Source of the DNA: Acidimicrobiia bacterium
Lineage (GTDB): Bacteria > Actinomycetota > Acidimicrobiia > Acidimicrobiales > Ilumatobacteraceae
Assembly: GCA_013811855.1 (NCBI GenBank)
Contig: JACCUL010000218.1
Location: forward strand, 1 to 5,284
DNA: 5,284 nt
Reading direction: 5' to 3'
The notes beneath the pieces are model-generated. The model did no database searches, was not told the origin of the DNA, and worked only from the letters and a program-made list of their open reading frames with translations. Below, in pieces: positions 1 through 5,284 of the stretch. Made by a program: the position numbers and the translations under genes. Each line of letters begins with the position of its first letter. The stretch's first letter is position 1.

Positions 1-2248
1 CCTTCAGCTCGTCCTGCAACGACCGGATCTCGTCGAGCTTGCGCTGGACGCCGCCGACGAGGTCGTCGGTGCTCGTGCCGACGAGACGGGCGACGTCGGC
101 CACGGCCTGCTCGTCGCGCTGCAGCAGGGCGACGCTGGCCTCGCCGGTGACGGCCTCGATGCGGCGCAGGTTGGAGCCGATCGACCCCTCGCCGACCACC
201 TTGATCGTGCCGATGTCGCCCGTCGCCCGCACGTGCGTGCCGCCGCACAACTCGATCGACGTGCCGGCCTCCAGGACGCGCACGATCTCGCCGTACTTGT
301 CGCCGAAGAAGGCGATGGCGCCGAGCGACTCGGCCTCGGCCTTGGTCGTCTCGAAGGCCCGCACGCCGGTGTTCGCCAGCGTGTCGGCGTTGGCGAGCCG
401 CTCGATCTCCTCGATCTGCTCGGTCGTCACGGGCGCGTAGTGGGAGAAGTCGAAGCGCAGCCGGTCGGGCGCGACGAGCGAGCCGGCCTGCTTGACATGG
501 TCACCGAGCACCGTCCGCAGGGCGTGGTGGAGCAGGTGGGTGGCGGTGTGGTTGCGGCGGGTGGCGTTGCGACGGGCGACATCGATGGCGGCCGTGGCGA
601 CCTGCCCGGTGGCGATCGAGCCCGACGTGAGCCGGACCGTGTGGCGGCGCAGGTTGGGCAGGGCGAACGTCGTGTCGACGACCTCGGCCGTGCCGGTGTC
701 GGTGGTGATGGTGCCGGCGTCGCCGACCTGGCCGCCGCTCTCGGCGTAGAACGGCGTGCGATCGAGGAAGATCTCCAGCATGTCGGGCTCCCGCGGCGGG
801 GCCGGGATCACGGCCAGGACGCGGGCCTCGGCCTCGTCCTGGGTGTAGCCGACGAACGCCGTGGTCCCGAACTGCTCGACGACCTCACGGTAGGCGTCGA
901 GGTTGGCGTCGTCGGCACCGACCTTGCGGCCCGCCTTGGCCCGTCGGCGCTGCTCGCCCATCTCCTGCTGGAAGCCGTCGACGTCGACGTCGACCTGGCG
1001 CTCGCCGGCGATCTCCTGGGTCAGCTCCAACGGGAAGCCGTACGTGTCGTGGAGCAGGAACGCCGTCGAGCCCGACAGCGCCGTTGACCCGCTGGCCAGC
1101 TCGGTCTCGAGGATCGACAGGCCGTTGCGCAGCGTCTGGCGGAAGCGCTCCTCCTCCTTGCCGAGCACGCCGACGACGAAGTCGCGCTGGCGGGCCACGT
1201 CGGGATAGGCCCCGCCCATGACGTCGACGGCCACCTCGGCCAGCGACGGCATCACGAGGTCCTCCGTTCCGAGGAGGTAGGCGTAGCGGATGGCCCGGCG
1301 GATGATGCGCCGCAGCACGAAGCCGCGGGCCTCGTTGCTCGGGAACACGCCGTCGGTGACGAGCATCGTGGCCGAGCGGGCGTGCTCGGCGAGGACGCGC
1401 ACGGCGAAGCTGTCGCGATCCTCGTAGTCGCCGACCCGGTAGGTGCGCCCGGTCAGCGAGCAAGCCCGGTCGATGAGCGGCGCCATCAGATCCGTGTCCC
1501 AGACCGCATCGACGCCCTGGAGCAGGCACAGGATCCGCTCCAGCCCGGCGCCGGTGTCGATCTGCGGCTGCGGCAGCGGGGTCCGGGAACCGTCGGGCGC
1601 CTGGTCGTACTGCATGAACACGAGGTTCCAGAACTCCATGTACCGGTCACCGTCGGGATCGCCGAGCGGCCCCCCGTCGGGTCCGAAGTCGGGCCCGCGG
1701 TCGATGTGCAGCTCGCTGCACGGGCCGCACGGGCCGGTGTCGCCCATCTGCCAGAAGTTGTCCTTGTCGCCGAGGCGCTGGATGCGCTCCATCGGCACGC
1801 CGACGACGTCGTGCCAGATCTGCTCGGCCTCGTCGTCGCTCTCGTGGACGGTGACCCAGACGCGGTCGCCGTCCATGCCCCAGCCCTCGGTGACGAGCTC
1901 CCAGCTGTAGGGGATGGCCAGCTCCTTGAAGTAGTCCCCGAAGCTGAAGTTGCCCATCATCTCGAAGAACACCAGGTGGCGCTTGGTGCGCCCGACGTCG
2001 TCGAGGTCGTTGTGCTTGCCACCGGCGCGGACGCACTTCTGCGAGCTGACGGCCCGGTCGAACGGAGGGGTCTCGTCGCCGACGAAGTAGCGCTTGAACG
2101 GCACCATGCCGGCGACGTTGAACAGCACCGTCGGATCGTGCGGGATGAGGCTCGCCGAGGGCACCGGGGTGTGCTGGCGCGCGGCAAAGAAGTCGATGAA
2201 CGACTGCCGCAGTTCGTCGGCCGTCCGCGGTGTTCCGGGGGTGCTCAT
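1..2248 (-). CDS. alaS: Alanyl-tRNA synthetase (AlaRS), 3'-truncated by window edge
   Basis: Charges tRNA-Ala with alanine in the cytoplasm and hydrolyses mischarged Ser/Gly-tRNA-Ala. The frame is open from an ATG at 2248-2246 to the window edge: 749 codons of a protein usually near 870-890 residues, so only the C-terminal C-Ala domain and its stop are missing. The class II catalytic core is intact: motif 1 region PSASLIPHDP (30-39), SSQKCVRAGGKHNDL (68-82), motif 2 RTKRH...FFEMMGNFSFGDYF (87-107), GDTGPCGPCSE (169-179), TGAGLER (232-238) and motif 3 SNEARGFVLRR (304-314). The editing domain carries SGGQVGD (from 504) and the zinc ligands of HTATH (H567, H571) and CGGTH (C668, H672), at almost the same numbers as in E. 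coli AlaRS. The start is secure: an in-frame TAG lies 18 bases upstream with no other start codon between. No clear Shine-Dalgarno is seen; the leader may be very short. It is divergent from the Cys-rich gene. No frameshift or lost key residue is seen. Confidence 0.98.
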   Translation of the reverse strand, partial: MSTPGTPRTADELRQSFIDFFAARQHTPVPSASLIPHDPTVLFNVAGMVPFKRYFVGDETPPFDRAVSSQKCVRAGGKHNDLDDVGRTKRHLVFFEMMGNFSFGDYFKELAIPYSWELVTEGWGMDGDRVWVTVHESDDEAEQIWHDVVGVPMERIQRLGDKDNFWQMGDTGPCGPCSELHIDRGPDFGPDGGPLGDPDGDRYMEFWNLVFMQYDQAPDGSRTPLPQPQIDTGAGLERILCLLQGVDAVWDTDLMAPLIDRACSLTGRTYRVGDYEDRDSFAVRVLAEHARSATMLVTDGVFPSNEARGFVLRRIIRRAIRYAYLLGTEDLVMPSLAEVAVDVMGGAYPDVARQRDFVVGVLGKEEERFRQTLRNGLSILETELASGSTALSGSTAFLLHDTYGFPLELTQEIAGERQVDVDVDGFQQEMGEQRRRAKAGRKVGADDANLDAYREVVEQFGTTAFVGYTQDEAEARVLAVIPAPPREPDMLEIFLDRTPFYAESGGQVGDAGTITTDTGTAEVVDTTFALPNLRRHTVRLTSGSIATGQVATAAIDVARRNATRRNHTATHLLHHALRTVLGDHVKQAGSLVAPDRLRFDFSHYAPVTTEQIEEIERLANADTLANTGVRAFETTKAEAESLGAIAFFGDKYGEIVRVLEAGTSIELCGGTHVRATGDIGTIKVVGEGSIGSNLRRIEAVTGEASVALLQRDEQAVADVARLVGTSTDDLVGGVQRKLDEIRSLQDELK

Positions 2249-2260
2249 GGGGTTCGATCG

Positions 2261-2266
2261 AGCCTA
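2261..2266 (-). promoter_or_regulatory. Candidate -10 box of alaS (TAGGCT)
   Basis: Read on the minus strand, TAGGCT fits the actinobacterial TANNNT -10 consensus and ends 12 bases before the alaS ATG. Transcription would begin about six bases before the start codon, which agrees with the lack of a Shine-Dalgarno. No convincing -35 hexamer is seen 16-18 bases further upstream. The box overlaps the putative upstream promoter region of the divergent gene, so the two promoters would share the 57-bp spacer. Position and -10 match only. Confidence 0.35.
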
Positions 2267-2291
2267 CCGGTCGCCCCGAACCGGCTCTCGG

Positions 2292-2297
2292 TACCAT
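2292..2297 (+). promoter_or_regulatory. Candidate -10 box of the Cys-rich gene (TACCAT)
   Basis: TACCAT matches TANNNT and ends eight bases before the GTG at 2306. This puts the expected transcription start within about two bases of the start codon, so the message would be leaderless or nearly so. No Shine-Dalgarno is present in the short spacer, which fits. No good -35 is visible. A CCGGT...ACCGG inverted repeat (2267-2271 and 2280-2284, 8-base gap) lies just upstream, between the two divergent -10 boxes, and could be an operator, but five-base arms in GC-rich DNA are weak evidence. Confidence 0.35.
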
Positions 2298-2305
2298 TCC
2301 GCGGC

Positions 2306-3046
2306 GTGCCGGCCCAGGACGTCCACGAGTGGATCAGCTTCGAGGACCCCGAGGAGCAGCGGACCTGGGTGTTCGACGCCACGTTCCTGCACTCCGGGTA
2401 CCACTGCATCTACGGCGCGGGGTGCCAGGGCGTGCTCGATGCGCCGGCGCCCGAACTGGAACAGGGCTGTTGCAGCTACGGCGCCCACTTCGTCGACGAG
2501 GCCGACGTGGCCGGCGTGGTCAAGGCGTTCGTGCGGCTGCGGCCCGACCAGATGCAGTTCCACGCCCGGGCCCGGCGCGGCGGCTTCCTGCGACCGGGTG
2601 ACGGCGACGACGGTGCGCCGGTGACCGTGACCCGGATGGTCGACGCCGCCTGCATCTTCCTCAACCGGCCGGGGTTCGCCGGTGGCACGGGGTGTGCGCT
2701 GCACGTCGCCGCCCTGGAGGCCGGCGAACGGCCGCTCGACTGGAAGCCCGACGTGTGCTGGCAGGTCCCCATCCGCCTCGAGCACTCGACGGACGAGCAC
2801 GGCCACGTCACGTCCCGCCTGCGGGAGTGGAAGCGCCGCGACTGGGGCGACGGCGGCGCCGACTTCCACTGGTGGTGCACCGAAGCCCCCGAGGCGTTCA
2901 CGGCGGAGGAGCCCGTCTACCGCACGAGCCGAGACGAGATCATCGAGCTCGTGGGCGCCGCGATCTACGCCATGCTGGTCGAACAGCTGGAGCGAGAGCG
3001 CTGGACCCCACTGCCCCACCCCACGCTCCGCCGCGGTGGACGCTGA
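2306..3046 (+). CDS. Cys-rich conserved hypothetical protein, putative metal-binding
   Basis: Soluble-looking 246-residue protein of unknown function, with no signal peptide or membrane segment. It has eight cysteines: C34-x5-C40, the pair C55-C56 (GCCSYGAHF), C116 (ACIFLNRPGF), C130 (GTGCALH), C151 (KPDVCWQVP) and C191 (FHWWCTEAP). The order of an early Cys group, a CC pair, then C-x-F-L, G-C-x-L and K/R-P-x-x-C-x-x-P resembles the YkgJ-type zinc/iron-chelating family (PF03692) and DUF3109, so zinc or Fe-S binding is inferred, not shown. I recall similar proteins in other actinobacteria but cannot verify this here. The frame stays open far upstream through the antisense of alaS, but homology-like sequence begins near HEWISFEDPEE (7-17). 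GTG 2306 is the first usable start after the alaS start region, and it leaves room for a promoter. The gene is divergent from alaS and convergent with the small gene; its TGA lies inside a hairpin. Confidence 0.88.
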   Translation: MPAQDVHEWISFEDPEEQRTWVFDATFLHSGYHCIYGAGCQGVLDAPAPELEQGCCSYGAHFVDEADVAGVVKAFVRLRPDQMQFHARARRGGFLRPGDGDDGAPVTVTRMVDAACIFLNRPGFAGGTGCALHVAALEAGERPLDWKPDVCWQVPIRLEHSTDEHGHVTSRLREWKRRDWGDGGADFHWWCTEAPEAFTAEEPVYRTSRDEIIELVGAAIYAMLVEQLERERWTPLPHPTLRRGGR

Positions 3047-3061
3047 CGTTCTCCGTCAGCG
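3041..3061. terminator. Hairpin between convergent genes, overlapping a stop codon
   Basis: A perfect 8-bp stem, CGCTGACG (3041-3048) and CGTCAGCG (3054-3061), closes a five-base TTCTC loop. The left arm contains the TGA (3044-3046) of the plus-strand Cys-rich gene. The right arm ends 12 bases before the stop of the minus-strand small gene. It can fold in transcripts from either side and so is well placed as a bidirectional terminator or 3'-end protecting structure. There is no U-tract on either side, so it would be a non-canonical, actinobacterial-style terminator, or it may only stabilise 3' ends. Confidence 0.55.
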
Positions 3062-3073
3062 AACCGGCACGGT

Positions 3074-3292
3074 TCAGGGATCGGCCGCGGGCCGCTGGTC
3101 GTCGTCGGGCTCGTCGTCTTCGAACTCGACGCCGTACTTGGCCGCCAGCTCGGCGTACTCGTCGTCAGCATCTTCCCGCTCGGTGGTGACCACCGGACGG
3201 CTGCGATCCCCCAGCCCCAGGTCGAAGGCCGCAGGGCCCGATTGCTTCAACTTGCGCGCCTCTTCGAAACGGCGATGACGACCCTTCTTCAC
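3074..3292 (-). CDS. Small DUF3073-like basic/acidic protein
   Basis: A 72-residue protein of unknown function with strong charge polarity. The N-terminus is basic (KKGRHRRFEEARKLK, 2-16). A middle linker (18-37) contains FDLGLGDRSRP. The C-terminal half is acidic, with DDEYAELAAKYGVEFEDDE (43-61) and DDD at 63-65. A basic helix followed by an acidic tail with a Y-A-x-x-A-x-K-Y motif recalls the DUF3073 family of short actinobacterial proteins. I assign this by style, not by alignment. The start is GTG 3292-3290, supported by a GGGAG Shine-Dalgarno six bases upstream and an in-frame TAG 18 bases before the start. It follows rnd by 40 bp on the same strand and may be co-transcribed with it. 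The protein could bind nucleic acid or a ribosome-associated partner through its basic end, but nothing here proves this. Confidence 0.8.
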   Translation of the reverse strand: MKKGRHRRFEEARKLKQSGPAAFDLGLGDRSRPVVTTEREDADDEYAELAAKYGVEFEDDEPDDDQRPAADP

Positions 3293-3298
3293 GCAGGG

Positions 3299-3303
3299 CT
3301 CCC
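3299..3303 (-). promoter_or_regulatory. Shine-Dalgarno GGGAG of the DUF3073-like gene
   Basis: GGGAG on the minus strand sits six bases before the GTG at 3292 and fixes that start. It is the clearest ribosome binding site in the window. A TANNNT match (TAGACT, 3310-3305) lies directly before it, but a transcript from that box would begin at about 3298 and lose the Shine-Dalgarno. Read-through from rnd is therefore the simpler source of this message. Confidence 0.6.
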
Positions 3304-3332
3304 AAGTCTAGAGAACTGACATTGGTACCAGT

Positions 3333-4529
3333 CTACCTGGCCCGCTCCTCGGCAAGCGGCACCATGGGCCCGCTGTCGGCCACGCCGGTGGCGACGTCGA
3401 CGAGGCGCAGCGATCCCTTCCCGTCGAACGTCAGCGCGGCGTGGCCCTCCGTGAGCCGGGAGATGGCGTCGCCGAGCAACTCGGCCCGCCATCCTGTCGA
3501 CAGCCGGGCGGCGGGATCGCCGCGCAGGATCGCCAGCAGGTCGGCCCTGGTCGCCAGCAGTGCGGTGTCGATGCGGCTGTCCCTGGCCACCTGGCTGACC
3601 CAGGCCGACACGAGCGTGACGGCGGGTCGCTTGGCACGGTCCAGCTCCTCGGTCGCATCGGGGACCTGCGGCGGCTCGGCCTCCTTCGCCGCCACGACGG
3701 CGGCCAGCAGGTTCCGGCCGATGCGGCCCCGCAGGTGCCGCTCGTCGACGCCGCGGGACTGGGCCAGCTCGTCAAGGGTGGTCGGTTGGCGCTGGGCGAT
3801 GCCGAGCACGGCCAGGTCGGAGAGGATCTGGCGCACCGGCGTGTCGCTCGCCGCGGCCTCCCGCTCCCGCCAGGCGGCGATCGCCTGGGCGACGGCCCGT
3901 GACCGCGACCGGAGCGCTCGTGCGTCCTTCAGCTTGAGCCACGCCGACTCGGGCGGGGTGGCCCCGGTCGGCTTGCGGCGCAACTCCTCGCAGGCCGCCT
4001 CGGTCCAGCCCAGGCGTCCGAGGCCAGCCAGCTCGGCGGCCAGCCGATCGTGCAGGTCGAGGAGGAACCTGACGTCCGAGGCGGCGTACTCCCGCTGGGC
4101 GTCGCTCAGGGGGCGACGCAGCCAGTCGGTGAGACGGTCACCTTTGGCCGGCGTGACCTTGAGCTCGCCCTGCAGCAACGACGTCAGCGATGGCGTGCCG
4201 TACCCGACGAACCCGGCCGCCAGCTGGGTGTCGAACAGTCGACCGGGGATGGCCCCGACGGCGTGGGTCAGGACGTCGAGGTCCTGCTGGGCGGCGTGGG
4301 CGACGGCGAGCCCGTCGCCGGCGAACAGCCGCCGCAGCGGTGCCGCGTCGACGGCCAGTGGATCGATGATGGCGATCCCGCCCGACCAGGCGATCTGCAC
4401 CAGCGCCAGCCGGGGGAAGTACGTGCGCTCGCGATGGAACTCCGTGTCGATGGCGTAGCGAGGTTCGGCGAGGAGCTGGTCGATCAGGGCGTCGAGGTCG
4501 GCTTCTTGGTCGACCCACGTGTGGGTCAC
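3333..4529 (-). CDS. rnd: Ribonuclease D (3'-5' exoribonuclease, DEDDy family)
   Basis: RNase D trims the 3' ends of tRNA precursors and other small structured RNAs with two metal ions. The 398-residue product has the full DEDDy set: Exo I AIDTEFHRERTYFPRLALVQI with D28 and E30, Exo II HAAQQDLDVL with D85, and Exo III YAASDVRFLL with Y148 and D152. These are almost the E. coli RNase D positions. An HRDC domain covers roughly 205-290 (ALRSRSRAVAQAIAAWRERE onward). The C-terminal STGWRAELLGDAI stretch also matches the E. coli enzyme, followed by a short unconserved tail of about 30 residues. The start is GTG 4529-4527, which overlaps the rhodanese stop (GTGA) and has a G-rich stretch about ten bases upstream. 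A longer reading from 4574 would begin deep inside the rhodanese and add 15 residues absent from the family. Translational coupling to the rhodanese is likely. All catalytic residues are present. Confidence 0.96.
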   Translation of the reverse strand: MTHTWVDQEADLDALIDQLLAEPRYAIDTEFHRERTYFPRLALVQIAWSGGIAIIDPLAVDAAPLRRLFAGDGLAVAHAAQQDLDVLTHAVGAIPGRLFDTQLAAGFVGYGTPSLTSLLQGELKVTPAKGDRLTDWLRRPLSDAQREYAASDVRFLLDLHDRLAAELAGLGRLGWTEAACEELRRKPTGATPPESAWLKLKDARALRSRSRAVAQAIAAWREREAAASDTPVRQILSDLAVLGIAQRQPTTLDELAQSRGVDERHLRGRIGRNLLAAVVAAKEAEPPQVPDATEELDRAKRPAVTLVSAWVSQVARDSRIDTALLATRADLLAILRGDPAARLSTGWRAELLGDAISRLTEGHAALTFDGKGSLRLVDVATGVADSGPMVPLAEERAR

Positions 4530-4849
4530 GAGGGATGGACCCCCACCACGGTGTCGCGCCCGGAGGCGATCCACGCCGCCGTCCCGCCGTCCACGTTGAC
4601 GGCCGCGAGGTCATGGTCCGCGACGAGCTCACAGGCCGCCCGGCTGCGCCCCCCGGCGTGGCAGATGACGAAGACCGGGCCGTCGCCCCGGAACTGCTCG
4701 AGCTCGTCGGGCACGGAGCCGAGCGGCACGGAGACGGCCCCCGGCACGTGGCCGGCCTCGTACTCGTGAGGGTCGCGCACGTCGACCAACCGCCCGCCCT
4801 CGGTCAACCGCTGGGCCAACTCGTCGACGTCGATCTCGACGATTGGCAC
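4526..4849 (-). CDS. Single-domain rhodanese-like sulfurtransferase
   Basis: A 107-residue cytoplasmic rhodanese domain, about the usual size of a stand-alone GlpE/PspE-type protein but without a signal peptide. It shows the family hallmarks: LVDVRDPHEYEAGHVPGAVSVPL (21-43, CH2A-like region) and the active loop CHAGGRS (63-69), with C63 as the persulfide-forming cysteine. The C-terminal NVDGGTAAWIASG stretch is the usual closing motif (GG-x-x-x-W). It would carry sulfane sulfur to an acceptor not identifiable from sequence. The start is GTG 4849-4847; an in-frame TGA lies 33 bases upstream and no Shine-Dalgarno is visible. It follows the mobA-like gene by 48 bp and overlaps rnd by four bases. 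A link to molybdenum cofactor sulfur chemistry is possible from the neighbour but is only inference. Confidence 0.94.
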   Translation of the reverse strand: MPIVEIDVDELAQRLTEGGRLVDVRDPHEYEAGHVPGAVSVPLGSVPDELEQFRGDGPVFVICHAGGRSRAACELVADHDLAAVNVDGGTAAWIASGRDTVVGVHPS

Positions 4850-4855
4850 CGGGTC

Positions 4856-4861
4856 ACGGTA
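4856..4861 (-). promoter_or_regulatory. Candidate -10 box of the rhodanese-rnd unit (TACCGT)
   Basis: TACCGT on the minus strand matches TANNNT and ends exactly six bases before the rhodanese GTG. The predicted transcription start is the G of the start codon, giving a leaderless message, which fits the absence of a Shine-Dalgarno. No good -35 is seen. If real, rhodanese-rnd can be transcribed separately from the mobA-like gene upstream. The rest of the 48-bp spacer holds only short GCGAGCGAG-type repetition. Confidence 0.35.
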
Positions 4862-4897
4862 GCGAGCGAGTCCGGCTCACACCACGCGTCGGGACGT

Positions 4898-5284
4898 TCA
4901 CCCCAGGTCAGCGGAGCGATTGACGTTGCGCATCGCCGCGGCCGGCACCGTGACCCGTCGGGCGCCCAGTCGCGTCACGATCTCGTGGACCGCCGTGTAG
5001 CCGGCCCGCCGGAGGGCCTCGACCTCGGCCAGCGTGTCGGACCGCCACCACGACAGCAACGGTTGCAGCCGGTCGGTCTCGGCGACCACGACCGACGGGC
5101 CGCCGTCGTCGTCGCCGGCGGCGGCGAGGACGGTCGACACGGTCGCGGCGTCCAACCACGGCAGGTCGCAGGGGGCGAAGAGCACGTTGTCGGCCAACGC
5201 CCTGAGCGCGGTGGCGATGGCGGCCACGGGCCCGGCGCCGGGGTCGTCGTCGGCAATCGTCGGACGCCCGAACGTGGCCAGCAG
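4898..5284 (-). CDS. mobA: MobA-type molybdenum cofactor guanylyltransferase, 5'-truncated by window edge
   Basis: C-terminal 128 residues of a nucleotidyltransferase that would join GMP from GTP to molybdopterin, forming the bis-MGD-type cofactor. The frame is open to the right edge, so the start and the N-terminal LAGG-x-S/A-x-R-M nucleotide loop lie outside. The visible part aligns by eye with E. coli MobA from about its residue 65: TIADDDPGAGPVAAI (visible 9-23; E. coli has VIEDSLADYPGPLAG), the metal-binding Asp in FAPCDLPWLD (D40), LQPLLSWWRSDTL, and the terminal RNVNRSADLG matching the family's N-x-N-T-P-E-D-L ending. A GTG at 5227 is internal, because the conserved GAGP motif lies before it. 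It ends in TGA 48 bp before the rhodanese. A related MobA-like transferase such as CofC or MocA cannot be fully excluded without the N-terminus, but the C-terminal motif favours MobA. Confidence 0.85.
   Translation of the reverse strand: MLATFGRPTIADDDPGAGPVAAIATALRALADNVLFAPCDLPWLDAATVSTVLAAAGDDDGGPSVVVAETDRLQPLLSWWRSDTLAEVEALRRAGYTAVHEIVTRLGARRVTVPAAAMRNVNRSADLG

Noticed and set aside
977..994. Three tandem GTCGAC hexamers inside alaS
   Set aside because: They encode a Val-Asp repeat where the protein has the same length as E. coli AlaRS between the flanking ER and GF residues, so this is codon choice and not a repeat expansion.
233..1087. Plus-strand open frame of 284 codons antisense to alaS
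   Set aside because: Low-complexity Gly/Val/Arg/Asp composition and complete overlap with the AlaRS catalytic and editing domains. It is a shadow frame.
1382..2305. Long plus-strand open frame running antisense to alaS into the Cys-rich gene
   Set aside because: It is the mirror of strongly conserved AlaRS sequence. Stop-free antisense frames are expected from the GC-rich third positions, and the residues before 2306 show no recognisable family. The real gene begins near 2306.
2398..2403. GGTACC repeated at 2290, 2398 and 3324 as a possible regulatory motif
   Set aside because: One copy is inside a coding region, and three copies of a six-base palindrome in 5.3 kb is close to chance. Spacing and context differ.
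3305..3310. TAGACT as a -10 box for the DUF3073-like gene
   Set aside because: The transcript would start after most of the GGGAG Shine-Dalgarno, which is itself convincing, so the box is probably chance.
4530..4574. Longer rnd start at 4574
   Set aside because: It would add 15 residues lying inside the rhodanese coding region. RNase D homologues start close to the GTG at 4529, and the catalytic numbering then matches E. coli.
5101..5130. GCCGTCGTCGTCGCC-type low-complexity stretch
   Set aside because: It encodes the Ala/Gly/Asp-rich linker of the MobA-like protein and keeps frame, so it is ordinary GC-rich coding sequence.

Overview
The window is about two-thirds G+C, uses GTG starts freely, and has tightly packed genes. 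Together with a small basic/acidic protein and a Cys-rich protein that look actinobacterial, this points to a high-GC actinomycete, possibly from the Acidimicrobiia side. That placement is an inference from composition and protein style; no rRNA or phylogenetic marker was searched.

Layout from left to right: (1) alaS, alanyl-tRNA synthetase, on the minus strand, fills positions 1-2248 and is cut at its 3' end by the window edge. (2) A 57-bp divergent intergenic region (2249-2305) separates it from a plus-strand gene (2306-3046) encoding a 246-residue protein with eight cysteines and no known function. (3) This gene ends in a perfect 8-bp-stem hairpin that includes its stop codon and lies between convergent genes. 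(4) Four minus-strand genes follow, transcribed right to left: the C-terminal part of a MobA-type molybdenum cofactor guanylyltransferase (running off the right edge), a single-domain rhodanese, RNase D (rnd), and a 72-residue DUF3073-like protein. The rhodanese and rnd overlap by four bases (GTGA), so they are almost certainly co-transcribed. The gaps before the rhodanese (48 bp) and after rnd (40 bp) are small enough for the whole run to be one operon, although a possible leaderless promoter precedes the rhodanese.

The genes are mostly housekeeping: tRNA charging, tRNA/RNA 3' processing, molybdopterin dinucleotide cofactor synthesis and sulfur transfer. I see no mobile element, CRISPR array, tRNA or rRNA gene, phage gene or toxin-antitoxin pair, and no stretch over 60 bp without a gene. 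No new multi-gene system is evident. The most interesting items are the Cys-rich orphan protein divergent from alaS, the stop-codon hairpin, and TANNNT boxes placed so close to start codons that leaderless or near-leaderless transcripts are likely.
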